Shown piece by piece: positions 38,565-48,675 of a DNA stretch of 64,000 nucleotides. The notes under the pieces were generated by a model. The model was not told the origin of the DNA, did not search any database, and worked only from the letters and a program-made list of their open reading frames with translations. The stretch is from Clostridioides difficile ATCC 9689 = DSM 1296 (GTDB taxonomy: Bacteria > Bacillota > Clostridia > Peptostreptococcales > Peptostreptococcaceae). A program made the position numbers and the translations under genes. The first letter of the stretch is position 1; each line of letters opens with the position of its first letter. The DNA is taken from contig NZ_CP011968.1 in assembly GCF_001077535.1 (NCBI RefSeq), positions 2,728,001 through 2,792,000 on the forward strand. The letters run 5' to 3'.

Positions 38565-39923
38565 AAAAAAATCTTCTCCATCTGGGTTATAAAATAATAT
38601 TCTACTTGCCAATCCTTGTTCATATTTATAATTTTCTTTATCACCTACATAAGAAAATGTTAATGTCATGCTTCTTGATGGATCTAATGAAATTATATCT
38701 AAATAAATAGTACATTTTTCTCCTGGCTTTAATACACCGAAACTATTAAAATCCATTTTTATTTTAGCATATTGCCCCATATATAATGTTGAATTAGCTT
38801 CTCCATAAACTTTTAATTTTGTTACATCTAAATTTTGTGTACTTGTATTTTCTATATTTATAGGAACTGTTGGGTCTTTATATTTTTCAGTATAATATTC
38901 AAGGTTATCATCATAACATTCAAGATAACTTCCTTTATCTTGCCAAATTATGTGCTTTGAATCAAAATCAATCTTTAATCCACATATTATATTTTTATTT
39001 GAAGACGGAAGACTAATATTATTGATGGTATTTTCACACTCTAGCATAATTTTATCACTTAGATTTCCTATCCCAGTCACTTTTGCAGCATTTTTAAGTA
39101 TATCTTTATTACTTCCAATATCAACTAGTACAATAGGATTATTTTTAGCCATTGGTGAAGCAACTAAAGCATAAACTAAATCAGTACCACTAGCTATATA
39201 AAATTCTTTTGCGCCATTATAGAACTTATTTACTATTTTTTTATTAGTATCATATCTATCTACTCCACCTAATCTAGTTGAATTAGTATCATTAACTAGT
39301 TTGTCACTCATTGATGAAGTACCACCTATTACATAACTTTCTACACCAGTTGTATTAAATGGAACACTTTTTCCATCAGTTAATACTATAGCTGCTTTAT
39401 CTCTAACTGCTACAGGTGCAGCACTCATTGCATCAGGCTCTCCTTTAAAAGCATTAGTCAATATAACTTTATTTACTTTGTTAATTGAGTTTATTTCTTT
39501 TGCAACATTATAGCTTGTCTTAATTCTATCACTACCTTGAAGTCTTTTAGCCTCTATTCCTTTATCTTTTAGAAGAGTTTCTGTTGCTTTATCAATAGAA
39601 CTTTCTCCACCTATTATGTATACCTTTTTAGCTTTCTCTACTCTTTTAAGAGTTGCATTAGGTATGTTATTTTTCTTAGTTAAAAAAATTGGTGCATTTG
39701 TTGCTCCTGCAAGTCCACTCGCACTTAATCCATCAGCCATTGTGCTGTCTGCATTAATTAATATAGCTGTAGTATAATTTTGTTCATCAGCTATAAGAGC
39801 AGCCGTTTCATATTTATCTTTTCCTTGAATAGTATAAATTGTATCAAGTGCATTAGCTGATATAGGACCAGCAGCAAACATTGACACGGCTAACCCTAGT
39901 GATAATAATTTCTTTAATTTCAC
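38553..39923 (-). CDS. cwp29: Cell-wall protein with CWB2 repeats (Cwp29-like)
   Basis: 456 residues with a signal peptide (cleavage near ISANA, residue ~25). Three CWB2 (PF04122-type) repeats span ~30-300: YETAALIADEQNY, KTSYNVAKEINS and YDTNKKIVNKFYN are equivalent segments. These repeats bind the anionic wall polymer PSII. The C-terminal ~150 residues are a probable beta-rich variable domain with no family I recognise. GTG start at 39923 after AAAGGGGGAGA. The stop lies in a CRISPR-repeat remnant, so the last residues (FFEYK) may be altered. The symbol rests on locus position and type. Confidence 0.85.
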   Translation of the reverse strand: MKLKKLLSLGLAVSMFAAGPISANALDTIYTIQGKDKYETAALIADEQNYTTAILINADSTMADGLSASGLAGATNAPIFLTKKNNIPNATLKRVEKAKKVYIIGGESSIDKATETLLKDKGIEAKRLQGSDRIKTSYNVAKEINSINKVNKVILTNAFKGEPDAMSAAPVAVRDKAAIVLTDGKSVPFNTTGVESYVIGGTSSMSDKLVNDTNSTRLGGVDRYDTNKKIVNKFYNGAKEFYIASGTDLVYALVASPMAKNNPIVLVDIGSNKDILKNAAKVTGIGNLSDKIMLECENTINNISLPSSNKNIICGLKIDFDSKHIIWQDKGSYLECYDDNLEYYTEKYKDPTVPINIENTSTQNLDVTKLKVYGEANSTLYMGQYAKIKMDFNSFGVLKPGEKCTIYLDIISLDPSRSMTLTFSYVGDKENYKYEQGLASRILFYNPDGEDFFEYK

Positions 39924-40139
39924 AATATCTCCCCCTTTTATATATGAAATACTATATATCTTACATAATTCTACATTAAATTTTCTTTTCCTCCTTTAAT
40001 GATATTTATCTTCCTGTTAATTTAAGTGTATACAAATACGTGTTATAATGTAACTGTAAAGAATTAAAAAGATAATGACATAATTAGAGCAGTCCAACTG
40101 TTCTTTTATAAAACTAACTTATAAAGGGAGCGTACATAT

Positions 40140-41247
40140 ATGAATATCAAATCAGCTTTTATAAGAAAAAGATGGGAAAAATTCTATGTATATGTGGAAT
40201 AAGAAACTGGCAAAAAGAAACAAAAAAGTTATGGAAGCTATAAAAAGAAAAAGGATGCTGAAAAACATTTAATTGAAATAAAGTCTACTATAAATAATAA
40301 TAAGTTTGTTGCTCCAAAAGGTATGACATTTGTAGAAAGATGTTATAAATATATAGACATGAATAAAAATAATTGGTCTCCATATACTGTTACAAATACA
40401 AAATCTTGGGTTAAAAATTACATAGAACCTTTTTTAAGAATCTAAAACTCACAGAAGTAAATCCTAGTTCAGTACAAGCTTTTGTAAATTATAACTTTAA
40501 TAATTCTACCTTTACTAGTGCTAAAGTAAGGTATAGCTTTCTAAGTTCTGTAATAAGGGAAGCGTATAGATTAAGAGAAATACAAGAAAATTCATGTGAT
40601 TTTATAAAACTTCCTTCTAAAGAAAAATATTCTACAAATGAAATATACAATAGAGAAGAAGTATTATTGCTAATAGAAAAGTTACTTGGTAATAATATAG
40701 AAATACCTATTCTTTTAATGTTACTTCTAGGTTTAAGAATGTGAGAAGCTACTGGGCTTAGGTGGTCAGATGTTGACTTAGATAACAATCTGATAAATGT
40801 TAATCAAATTCTTGTCTATTCTAATGGCAAAATATCTTTTAAAGAGCCAAAAACACCAAAATCAAAAAGAGCTTTATCAGCTCCAAAAGAATTAATTGAA
40901 AAATTGAAAATTGAAAAACTAAGACAAAGCAAATTAAAATTGTAAGGTATCCTGGAAAACAGAAATAACTTAGTTTGTCTAAACACCAATTTAAATCCGT
41001 TTCTACCTTCTTCACTAAGAAAAACGTTTCACAATTTTACAAAAAAAATAATTTAAAAAAGATTAGAATACATGATTTAAGATATACAAGTGCCACTCTG
41101 TTGCTTTTAGGGGGAACTAATATGAAAGTTGTTTCTGAAAGATTGGGTCATACAGATATAAAAATAACTATGAATAGATATTCTCATGTACTTAAAGAAA
41201 TGGACAAAGAAGCTTCCGACAATCTAAGCGAACTTCTATTTAAATAG
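40140..41247 (+). pseudogene. Decayed tyrosine recombinase (phage/ICE-type integrase)
   Basis: Starts MNIKSAFIRKRWEKFYVYVE, a usual arm-binding integrase start. Lesions: TAA at 40200-40202, a frameshift near 40427 (PFLRI-stop against FKNLKLTEVNPSS), TGA at 40742-40744 in GLRM-stop-EATGLRWSDVD, and a stop or deletion near 40945. The C-terminal catalytic block is intact in its own frame (from ~40975): IHDLRYTSATLLLLGG, LGHTDIKITMNRYSHV, with the HxxR, His and Tyr residues. It lies 157 bp inside the right copy of the direct repeat. Confidence 0.9.
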
Positions 41248-41258
41248 TAAAAACTGAC

Positions 41259-41275
41259 TGTCAGTTAAATGTCAG
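41259..41275 (+). repeat. Right 17-bp repeat (possible integrase arm site)
   Basis: Exact copy of the sequence at 36219-36235 (TGTCAGTTAAATGTCAG). Further TGTCAGT and ATCAGTCAA-like units follow to ~41320, as in arm-site clusters next to integrase genes. Confidence 0.65.
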
Positions 41276-41403
41276 TTAAACCTAAAAAAATAGGTTTTGT
41301 CAGTTGATTATCAGTCAATTATTTTATAATAGTTTCACTTAAAAACGTCTATATCTACACATTTTACTATTTGTTTATGCTTATTAATATCTATCTGTTA
41401 TTA

Positions 41404-41434
41404 TTAATTCTAATAGCTTCTATTTAATTATTTA
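41404..41434 (+). repeat. Right copy of 31-bp direct repeat (putative attachment site)
   Basis: TTAATTCTAATAGCTTC and on, 30 of 31 identical to 36149-36179. It lies beyond the integrase remnant and marks the right end of the proposed element. Confidence 0.7.
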
Positions 41435-41480
41435 GTTCAGTTTACAGGAAACTACACACAAACCATAAAATAGGATGTTG

Positions 41481-41536
41481 ACAATATAACAGATAGTATG
41501 CTCCTGTAAAAGGTAACATACTATCTGTTATGTTGT
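41481..41536. repeat. 20-bp inverted repeat, unassigned
   Basis: ACAATATAACAGATAGTATG (41481-41500) pairs with its complement at 41517-41536 with one mismatch, around a 16-nt loop. There is no T run on the plus side. It could be a small RNA hairpin or a remnant of a miniature mobile element. No function assigned. Confidence 0.6.
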
Positions 41537-41729
41537 CTGGATTTCCAAATGGTTACCCTTTGGCACACGACTTTGCTATCTCCTTGGTAAACTAAAAGTT
41601 TGTAATCTAAAATCCTAATCCATCTCTATAAAATTTAATTGACTTCTCCATACTTTTTACACCTAAACATATAAAAGTAATTTTATTCACTTAATGACCT
41701 CCATAATTCCCAAATTAGCTATTTGGAAC

Positions 41730-42398
41730 TTAACTAAAAAATCCTAATATAAGGGCAACTATTATAATGGCAATCGGAATACATACTGTGTAATCCTGTT
41801 CCATAGAGTCATCATCTGAATGTAGTTTTACAATTCGCAATTTAGCAATCAGTTTGAAGCAAAAATAGCCTATTATTGTTCCAATTACGTTCGTGAGTAA
41901 GTCGTCTATATCGGTTGCTCTGTGTAACGTAAAAAGCTGAATAGTTTCGATAAAAAGAGATAATCCAAAACCAATCAAGAATGTATTTCTCAAACGTTCA
42001 AAGGTTTTGCTTATAAGCGGACATAAAAAACCTAATGGGACAAAAAGTAAAATATTCAAAATAAAACTCAAACTAAATCCATCACTAAAAGGAATAAGAT
42101 TTATGTTTGGATTAAAGAACGTTTCCCCTAACTGTGACAGTCTTATATATTCACCGAATGTAGGTATACCAACAATATGTGATAGTGTTAAACATAAGTA
42201 GTAATACATTGCCAGTGATAAAATAGATGTTTTTACCTTTGGAATATCACTATTTTTCTTGAATATTACAACTAAGAAAATACCAATCAAGATAATTCCC
42301 AACAAGAAAATAGGATTAATTAACAATAAATCTTTGATAGCTTCAAACAGACTGAGTTGAATTTCTACACCTGATTGATTATTTGTTACAGTCTCCAT
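41730..42398 (-). CDS. VanZ-family membrane protein
   Basis: About 222 residues from the ATG at 42398, placed by GAGGAGGT just upstream; an earlier in-frame start at 42416 lies before that site. Five hydrophobic segments. The VanZ-like core is NINLIPFSDGFSLSFILNIL, LFVPLGFLCPL and SLFIETIQLFTLHRATDIDD, with the DIDDLLTNVIGT ending. VanZ members confer low teicoplanin resistance in some hosts, but most are of unknown role. Confidence 0.85.
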   Translation of the reverse strand: METVTNNQSGVEIQLSLFEAIKDLLLINPIFLLGIILIGIFLVVIFKKNSDIPKVKTSILSLAMYYYLCLTLSHIVGIPTFGEYIRLSQLGETFFNPNINLIPFSDGFSLSFILNILLFVPLGFLCPLISKTFERLRNTFLIGFGLSLFIETIQLFTLHRATDIDDLLTNVIGTIIGYFCFKLIAKLRIVKLHSDDDSMEQDYTVCIPIAIIIVALILGFFS

Positions 42399-42439
42399 TT
42401 GTACATACCTCCTCATAACATTTCAATTATTTCTAAAAA

Positions 42440-43160
42440 ACAAAATAGAAGATAAATCTTAAAATCATCCTATCAAAATTTTTAAATTTGCCTTTATCAG
42501 TTTATACCACCAGTTAATTCCTGTCTTACTTCTGTATGGTATTCTTGGGATTCTTTCATCAAATTAGACAAAAAATGGTTACCATATCAATAAACTGGTT
42601 ACGCTCCATATCTCCCGAAGCAACCATCCCCTGAGAATAAATCCGTATCAGGAATCTCCACATCTACTGCACCTATCACAAGTTATTTGATAACATCCTC
42701 AGACAATCCCAACTTGGATATATCGACAACACCCATTAGAATACCACTGCTGACCATACTTGTTTTCCTGCTGATAATTTTAATCAACTGGGAAGTTGAA
42801 ACGCTATCTTTTTTACAAGTTCCTTTTTAGAAACATGGTAGCTATTATATGAATCTGAATTTCGTTGTCTGGGTGTTTCATATAAAGCATAGATATGCAC
42901 CTTTTTTGCCTGTTTTCATTATATAGAAAAAAATTTCAAAATACAATAATTATATTTTTTTCGTTTAAGCTTAGAGCAGTTCCTTGATGAACAACACTTT
43001 GGAAACTGAATGATTTACATACCACTTAATACATTAACTCGATTTAACATTAATTATAATAATATTTAAAACAACAACTAGGGTATATAAGAATGAACTT
43101 TTTAGTTCTTTAATCATTTTTTTGTATAAAATCAAATCTATTTTTATAATTTCAACAATG
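42440..43160 (-). other. Decayed DNA with a former coding region
   Basis: About 720 nt with no intact gene. Between ~42480 and 42915 base composition is less AT-rich than nearby intergenic DNA. Minus-strand frames give coding-like pieces (KTSMVSSGILMGVVDISKLG; LVIGAVDVEIPDTDLFSGDG) separated by stops. I do not recognise the family. At 43013-43041 is a single sequence whose first 13 bases match a CRISPR repeat. Confidence 0.5.
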
Positions 43161-43192
43161 AAAAAAGGCTTATCTCTATTTTGAGACAGCCT
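43161..43192 (-). terminator. Terminator after leuS
   Basis: AGGCTGTCTC (43192-43183) pairs with GAGATAAGCCT (43176-43166), followed by a T run on the minus strand. Confidence 0.8.
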
Positions 43193-43233
43193 CATTTATT
43201 TTATAAATTTATATTTTTGTTCATATTTTTGAG

Positions 43234-45654
43234 TTATTTAACAACTATATTTACTAATTTTTTAGGTACAGCTACAACTTTAACTATAGTTTTACCTTCA
43301 ACTAATCCTTTTATTTTTTCATCTTCTAAAGCTACCTTTTCCATCTCATCTTTAGATATATTTGAGTTAACAGTTAATTTTCCTCTAACTTTTCCATTAA
43401 CTTGTACAACAACTTCTATTTCATCTTTTACTAAAGCTTTTTCGTCATATTTAGGCCAGTCTATATCAAATACACTTCCTTCTTTACCTATCATAGTCCA
43501 TAGTTCTTCACCTAAATGAGGGGCAAATGGTGCAATTATAGTTACTATAGTTTGTACACCTTCTTTTATAACTGCTTCGTTTATATTATCTAACTCTTTA
43601 TATTTATACATATCATTTATTAATTCCATAAGAGCTGATATAGCAGTATTAAATCCGAATTTTTCACTTAAATCAGCAGTAACTTTTTTAAGTGTAGAGT
43701 GTATAGTATATCTCATATCCTTATCTTGGGAATTTAATTCTCCAAACTCTACATCCTTTTTAACCACATCTGCTAACTCGTCAACCAATCTATAAACCCT
43801 ATTTAAGAATCTAAAGCATCCATCAACACCTTGCTCTGACCAGTCCAAATCTCTTTCTGGTGGTGCTGCAAATAATACGAAAAGTCTTGCAGTATCTGCT
43901 CCATACTCATCTATTATATCCATAGGAGATACTGTATTCCCTTTAGACTTACTCATTTTAGAACCATCCATAAGTACCATTCCTTGAGTAAGTAAGTTTT
44001 TAAATGGCTCATTGAAGTCTACCATTCCCATACTCTTAAATGCCTTTACAAACCATCTTGCATAAAGTAAATGCATTATAGCATGTTCTACTCCACCTAT
44101 ATATTGGTCTACTGGATGCCATCTATTAACTAATTCCTTACTAAATGGTTCATTTTCATTATTGCTATCCACATATCTTAAGAAATACCAAGAAGAATCA
44201 ACGAATGTATCCATAGTATCAACTTCCCTTCTAGCTGGTTTTCCACAGTGAGGACAAGTTGTTGACATAAATTGCTTTGAAGTCGTAAGTGGAGATTCCC
44301 CTTTTCCAGTAAATTCAACATCTGTTGGTAAAAGAACTGGTAAATCTTCCTTTTTAACTGGAACTATTCCACATTCATCACAATAAACCACAGGTATAGG
44401 ACAACCCCAGTATCTTTGTCTTGAAACTAACCAGTCTCTAAGTCTATAATTAATTGTTCTCTTTCCTCTACCTTCTTTTTCTAACTTATCGATTATTCCT
44501 TCAAATCCTTCTGAAGCATCTAATCCATTAAATTCTTCTGAATTTATCATTTTGTTATCTTCTGTTATTACATCAATTATGTCTAAATTATATTTTTCAG
44601 CAAAATCTCTATCTCTTTCATCATGTGCTGGAACTGCCATTATAGCACCCGTTCCATACTCAACTAATACATAGTTAGCTATCCATAGAGGAACTTTCTT
44701 GCCATTTAAAGGATTTATAACATATCTACCTATAAACATTCCTTCTTTTTCTACATCAGCTGCTGTTCTTTCTATTTCTGTCATAGTATGCATTTTTTGA
44801 ACAAAAGTTTCAACATCTGCTTCATATTCAGTCCCTGCAACCAATTCTTTAACTAATTCATGCTCTGGAGCAAGTACCATATAAGTAACTCCATAAGTTG
44901 TGTCTGGTCTAGTTGTAAATACTGTCATAGATTTATCAGTTCCATCTATATCAAAAACTAAATCTGCTCCTGTACTTTTACCTATCCAATTTTTTTGCAT
45001 TGTTTTAACTTTTTCTGGCCATCCATCTAATGTATCTAAGTCATTAAGTAATTCTTCTGCAAATTCAGTAGTCTTAAAATACCATTGTTCTAAATCTTTC
45101 TTTAATACTGTTGCTTTACATCTCTCACATGCTCCTTGAACAACTTGCTCATTTGCAAGAACAGTCTCACAAGAAGGACACCAGTTAACATATGATTTTT
45201 TCTTATATGCAAGCCCATGCTCTAAAAACTTCAAAAATATTTCTTGTGTAAATCTATAGTATTCTGGAGTTGAAGTTGCAACTTCTTTATCCCAATCATA
45301 ACTAATCCCTAATAAATTTAATTGCTCTTTCATTTCTTCTATATTTTCCATTGTCCATTTATGCGGATGTATTCCATGTTTTATAGCTGCATTTTCAGCT
45401 GGTAATCCAAAAGAATCCCATCCCATTGGATGAAGTACATTATATCCTTCCATTTTTTTGAATCTTGCGACAACATCACCTATAGAATAATTTCTAACAT
45501 GTCCCATGTGTATTTTTCCAGATGGATAAGGGAACATTTCTAATGTGTAATAATTAGGTTTTTCAGTTTGTGCAGTATCCATTTTATACTGATTATTATC
45601 TTTCCAGATTTTTTGCCATTTCGATTCTACTTCTTTAAAATTATATACGCTCAT
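43234..45654 (-). CDS. leuS: Leucyl-tRNA synthetase
   Basis: 806 residues, a typical bacterial length. Class I signatures: [17 protein letters not shown] (HIGH-type) and [17 protein letters not shown] (KMSKS). The editing domain contains [19 protein letters not shown]. The zinc-site segment CPSCETVL and CERCKATV is intact. It charges tRNA-Leu. AGGAGGC precedes the ATG, and a leucine T-box leader lies upstream. Confidence 0.98.
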   Translation of the reverse strand: MSVYNFKEVESKWQKIWKDNNQYKMDTAQTEKPNYYTLEMFPYPSGKIHMGHVRNYSIGDVVARFKKMEGYNVLHPMGWDSFGLPAENAAIKHGIHPHKWTMENIEEMKEQLNLLGISYDWDKEVATSTPEYYRFTQEIFLKFLEHGLAYKKKSYVNWCPSCETVLANEQVVQGACERCKATVLKKDLEQWYFKTTEFAEELLNDLDTLDGWPEKVKTMQKNWIGKSTGADLVFDIDGTDKSMTVFTTRPDTTYGVTYMVLAPEHELVKELVAGTEYEADVETFVQKMHTMTEIERTAADVEKEGMFIGRYVINPLNGKKVPLWIANYVLVEYGTGAIMAVPAHDERDRDFAEKYNLDIIDVITEDNKMINSEEFNGLDASEGFEGIIDKLEKEGRGKRTINYRLRDWLVSRQRYWGCPIPVVYCDECGIVPVKKEDLPVLLPTDVEFTGKGESPLTTSKQFMSTTCPHCGKPARREVDTMDTFVDSSWYFLRYVDSNNENEPFSKELVNRWHPVDQYIGGVEHAIMHLLYARWFVKAFKSMGMVDFNEPFKNLLTQGMVLMDGSKMSKSKGNTVSPMDIIDEYGADTARLFVLFAAPPERDLDWSEQGVDGCFRFLNRVYRLVDELADVVKKDVEFGELNSQDKDMRYTIHSTLKKVTADLSEKFGFNTAISALMELINDMYKYKELDNINEAVIKEGVQTIVTIIAPFAPHLGEELWTMIGKEGSVFDIDWPKYDEKALVKDEIEVVVQVNGKVRGKLTVNSNISKDEMEKVALEDEKIKGLVEGKTIVKVVAVPKKLVNIVVK

Positions 45655-45740
45655 ATTTTGCCTCCTATTTTTAATTGTGTATAACTACCTTATTTAGTAT
45701 TATTTACTTATAATTTCCAAATAATTCTTTGAAAATAAAA

Positions 45741-45966
45741 AATCCTCGTCACTAAACTTACGTTTAGGGACGAGGATAAATCTTCGCGGTACCACCCTAA
45801 TTAGCCTACTACATATATAGACTCTCTTAGATAGCTTTTAATCCAGCCATGGAGAATAGATTTTAATCTAGTAAGTTCAAAGTTATATAATATTAGTTCT
45901 CACCTTCCACTAACTCTCTGAAAAAATATAATCTTTTACTGCTCTAGTCTATTCAATTTAATATAA
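45741..45966 (-). promoter_or_regulatory. T-box leader upstream of leuS (specifier CTT)
   Basis: Minus strand: Stem I base GAATAGA/TCTATTC, then CTAG/CTAG, AGTA loop and specifier CTT (45875-45873, Leu). The T-box core AGGGTGGTACCGCG (45798-45785) and a terminator ATCCTCGTC/GACGAGGAT with a T run follow. Uncharged tRNA-Leu would allow leuS transcription. Confidence 0.95.
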
Positions 45967-46007
45967 TTTTTGAAATTTTCTAATTATAATAACATATATT
46001 ATCATGT

Positions 46008-46358
46008 TTATGCTAATGTGTCAATATCTATATAAGGTGCATCTTTCCATAATTTTTCTAAATTATAAAACCCTCTATTTTCCTCATTAAATACATGAAC
46101 CATTATGTCTCCATAATCAAGGAGTACCCAAGTTTGAGTTCCTTGTCCTTCTTTACCTCTTGGCTCTAATCCTAGTTTTGCTAATTCATCTTCCACATTG
46201 TCAGCAATAGCTTTTACCTGTCTCTGAGAAGATGCTGTAGTAATAATAAAATAATCACACAAACTAGAAACTTTTCCTATATTTATTATAACTGTATCTT
46301 GACCCAGTTTATCTTCTATGGCATCATATGCTATTTTTGTCATTTGTTCCACTGTCAT
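46008..46358 (-). CDS. rsfS: Ribosomal silencing factor RsfS
   Basis: 116 residues from the ATG at 46358, behind GTGAGGAA; a longer start at 46373 has no ribosome site. RsfS/YbeB features: DTVIINIGKVSSLCDYFIITTASS, RQVKAIADNVED, and WVLLDYGDIMVHVFNEENR. It binds uL14 on the 50S subunit and blocks joining under starvation. It follows yqeK and nadD, the usual Firmicute order. Confidence 0.95.
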   Translation of the reverse strand: MTVEQMTKIAYDAIEDKLGQDTVIINIGKVSSLCDYFIITTASSQRQVKAIADNVEDELAKLGLEPRGKEGQGTQTWVLLDYGDIMVHVFNEENRGFYNLEKLWKDAPYIDIDTLA

Positions 46359-46474
46359 ATAAAAATTCCTCACTTTCCTAATTAAAATACACTTAGTTAT
46401 TGTAACATATTAATACGATTTTGTAACATAGTCAAATTTAAATTTATTAATATGTTTGCCTTTATATAGCTTTT

Positions 46475-47047
46475 TTATAATAACTTTTCTTTAATTAGAT
46501 AGTTTCTTGCCATAACTGTTCTTGGATGTATCTCTTCTTTTTTATTGATGACAAACATTAAAGTATTATTAAAAGAAGTTAAAAGTGCTTCATCAAGCTT
46601 CCCTCCATATGCTAATTCTCTTAATGTATCTACAACTGGGAATTTTCTTCCTTCTTCAATTAAATCAGCTATGTAAATTATTTTTTCTAAAAGAGACATG
46701 TCCTCTCTCCCTGTTGTATGATATTTGATTGCATTTATAATATCTTCATCTTCTACTTCAAATTCATACTCGCATATGTACGCCCCAATTACACTATGAG
46801 ACAAGGAACGATTTCCATCCTCTATTGGGTCTAAATATATTTCATACTTATTTACATAATCCTCTATTTCCTTGTCACTTAAATACTTTGCACAATCATG
46901 AATCATTCCTGCTAAGTAAGCTTTTTCTTTGTCACATCCATAAATCTCACATAATTTTTCAGCACATTTTGCAACATTTTTTGAATGGCTAAGCCTCCCC
47001 ACTGGTAGCATTTGATTTAGTCTTTGGTTAATATTTTCTAAGTTCAT
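46475..47047 (-). CDS. yqeK: YqeK, HD-domain diadenosine tetraphosphate hydrolase
   Basis: 190 residues. HD-domain metal residues: RLSHSKNVAKCAEKL (His), GMIHDCAKYL (His-Asp), SHSVIGAYI (His), and IADLIEEGR (Asp). YqeK cleaves Ap4A symmetrically to ADP. The ATG is next to the nadD stop with no gap, so the two are translationally coupled. Confidence 0.93.
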   Translation of the reverse strand: MNLENINQRLNQMLPVGRLSHSKNVAKCAEKLCEIYGCDKEKAYLAGMIHDCAKYLSDKEIEDYVNKYEIYLDPIEDGNRSLSHSVIGAYICEYEFEVEDEDIINAIKYHTTGREDMSLLEKIIYIADLIEEGRKFPVVDTLRELAYGGKLDEALLTSFNNTLMFVINKKEEIHPRTVMARNYLIKEKLL

Positions 47048-47737
47048 TTAATCATCTCCATATTGATATAGTTTATTTTCATATAAATAATTTTCTACAT
47101 TTTCGGGTACTAAGTAACGTATTGACTTGCCTTCATTTAGCTGTTCCCTTATATATGTGGACGATATATCCAGTGATGGAACATAAACTGTTATAATGTC
47201 AGCATTATACTTCTTAGTTAGTTTTTCTATAGTCTCTTGTGACCTTAACAAACTAATTCCTGGTCTAGTTGCGGCTATAAAAGTAGCTAACTCAAAGTTT
47301 TTCTTTACATCTTTCCACTCTTCAACACTACAAATTGCATCTGCACCTGTTATAAAATAAATGTCTGCATTTTTGTATTTTTTCTTTAAGTATTTTAATG
47401 TATCTATTGTATAAGTCCTTTTCTTTCTTTCGATTTCTACTTTTGAAACTAAAAAATCTTCGTTGCTTTCAGTTGCTAGAAGTGTCATATTATATCTATC
47501 ATACTTATCTGTAGTGATACATAATTTATGTGGTGGATTTCCTGATGGTATAAAGATTATTTTGTCAATGTCATACTTATCTCTAATAAATTCTGCTGTT
47601 GCTAAATGAGCATAGTGTATAGGGTCAAAAGTACCTCCCAATATACCTATTTTGATTTTGCCTTTATGGCGATTAAATTTCTCTAGTTTTTCAGTATTTT
47701 TCAACTCTGCCATCTTAACTAGATTTTCACTTCTCAT
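47048..47737 (-). CDS. nadD: Nicotinate-nucleotide adenylyltransferase
   Basis: 229 residues. The nucleotidyltransferase motif is IGILGGTFDPIHYAHL and the C-terminal motif is SSTYIREQLNEG. It makes deamido-NAD from nicotinate mononucleotide. The ribosome site AAAGGAGA supports the ATG at 47737, giving about 25 residues before the usual NadD start, MKxGILGGTF-like. The extension is Lys/Glu-rich and not otherwise explained. Confidence 0.95.
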   Translation of the reverse strand: MRSENLVKMAELKNTEKLEKFNRHKGKIKIGILGGTFDPIHYAHLATAEFIRDKYDIDKIIFIPSGNPPHKLCITTDKYDRYNMTLLATESNEDFLVSKVEIERKKRTYTIDTLKYLKKKYKNADIYFITGADAICSVEEWKDVKKNFELATFIAATRPGISLLRSQETIEKLTKKYNADIITVYVPSLDISSTYIREQLNEGKSIRYLVPENVENYLYENKLYQYGDD

Positions 47738-48012
47738 ATTTTGTCTCCTTTTAATGTTATAATACTATTGTACCATTATTTTTTATTTCTTAAAGCTTAT
47801 AATTTGTTTTTTTGGGTATATAATTATATTTATATGCTAAAAAACACTTAAAAAAATAATTATTTAACATGATTCTACTTTACTTTTTAATAAAAATAAC
47901 TTTTTACTATTTTGTCTTAATTTTGATAAAATATAACATACAAATATAAGTTTTTTGTTAAATTTTATTAGTTGCTTTTGTTAATATAATTACATATAAA
48001 AAAGGAGGACTT
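47738..48012. other. Divergent intergenic region
   Basis: About 275 nt of AT-rich DNA between nadD and recX, with promoters expected for both. I see only the ribosome site AAAAAGGAGGAC before recX. Confidence 0.4.
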
Positions 48013-48651
48013 ATGGGTATAATTACAAAAATAGAACAACAAAAAAGAAATGATGATAGAGTTAATATTTATGTAGATGATAAATTTTTTATTGCTATAT
48101 TTAAAGAACTTGTTTATACATTTAATTTAAAAAAGGGGAATGAAATAAATGAAGAAGAATTAAAACCTATTTTAGATGATGAAATGTATATAAAAGCTAA
48201 AAATAAAGCATTAAATATTTTATCTCATGCTGACCAATCTGAAAAAAAATTAAAAGAAAAACTATCATCAGAATTTGATGAAAATATAATTGAGAGGGTC
48301 ATAGATTTTCTTAAAAGTTATAATCTCGTAAATGACAGTGTATTAGCTCAAAAAATTGTTAACACAAATGTTAACCTAAATAAATGTGGCAAAAACAGAA
48401 TTAAGCAGAATTTATATAATAAAGGTATCAATAGAAGTACAATCAATGAAGCAGTATCTGAATTAGACAAGGACACTGAATTTGAAAATGCTATGTATCT
48501 AGCAAAAAAAAGGTATGAAAGAGTAAAGAAAGAAGATAAAAAGAAAATATATCAAAAAATTTCTCAACATCTTTCCTATAAAGGCTTTGATTATGATATT
48601 ATTAAAAGAGTTTTAAACAAACTTTTAAATTTTGATGAATACGATATATAA
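48013..48651 (+). CDS. recX: Regulatory protein RecX
   Basis: 212 residues, with the three-repeat helical fold of RecX: ALNILSHADQSEKKLKEKL, DFLKSYNLVNDSVLAQKIV, IKQNLYNKGINRSTINEAV and KISQHLSYKGFDYDIIKRV. It inhibits or modulates RecA filaments. AAAAAGGAGGAC precedes the ATG. recA is not in the window. Confidence 0.9.
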   Translation: MGIITKIEQQKRNDDRVNIYVDDKFFIAIFKELVYTFNLKKGNEINEEELKPILDDEMYIKAKNKALNILSHADQSEKKLKEKLSSEFDENIIERVIDFLKSYNLVNDSVLAQKIVNTNVNLNKCGKNRIKQNLYNKGINRSTINEAVSELDKDTEFENAMYLAKKRYERVKKEDKKKIYQKISQHLSYKGFDYDIIKRVLNKLLNFDEYDI

Positions 48652-48675
48652 GTATAAATACTAGGGAGGTAAATT

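Noticed and set aside
36149-41434. The element as a prophage
   Set aside because: No capsid, tail, terminase, lysis or replication genes are present; only an integrase remnant and cargo.
41481-41536. The 20-bp hairpin as a rho-independent terminator
   Set aside because: No T run follows on the plus strand and no gene ends just before it, so it is listed as an unassigned repeat.
43161-43192. AGGCTGTCTC inverted repeat as an insertion-sequence end
   Set aside because: It forms a normal terminator with a T run directly after leuS, and no transposase is nearby.
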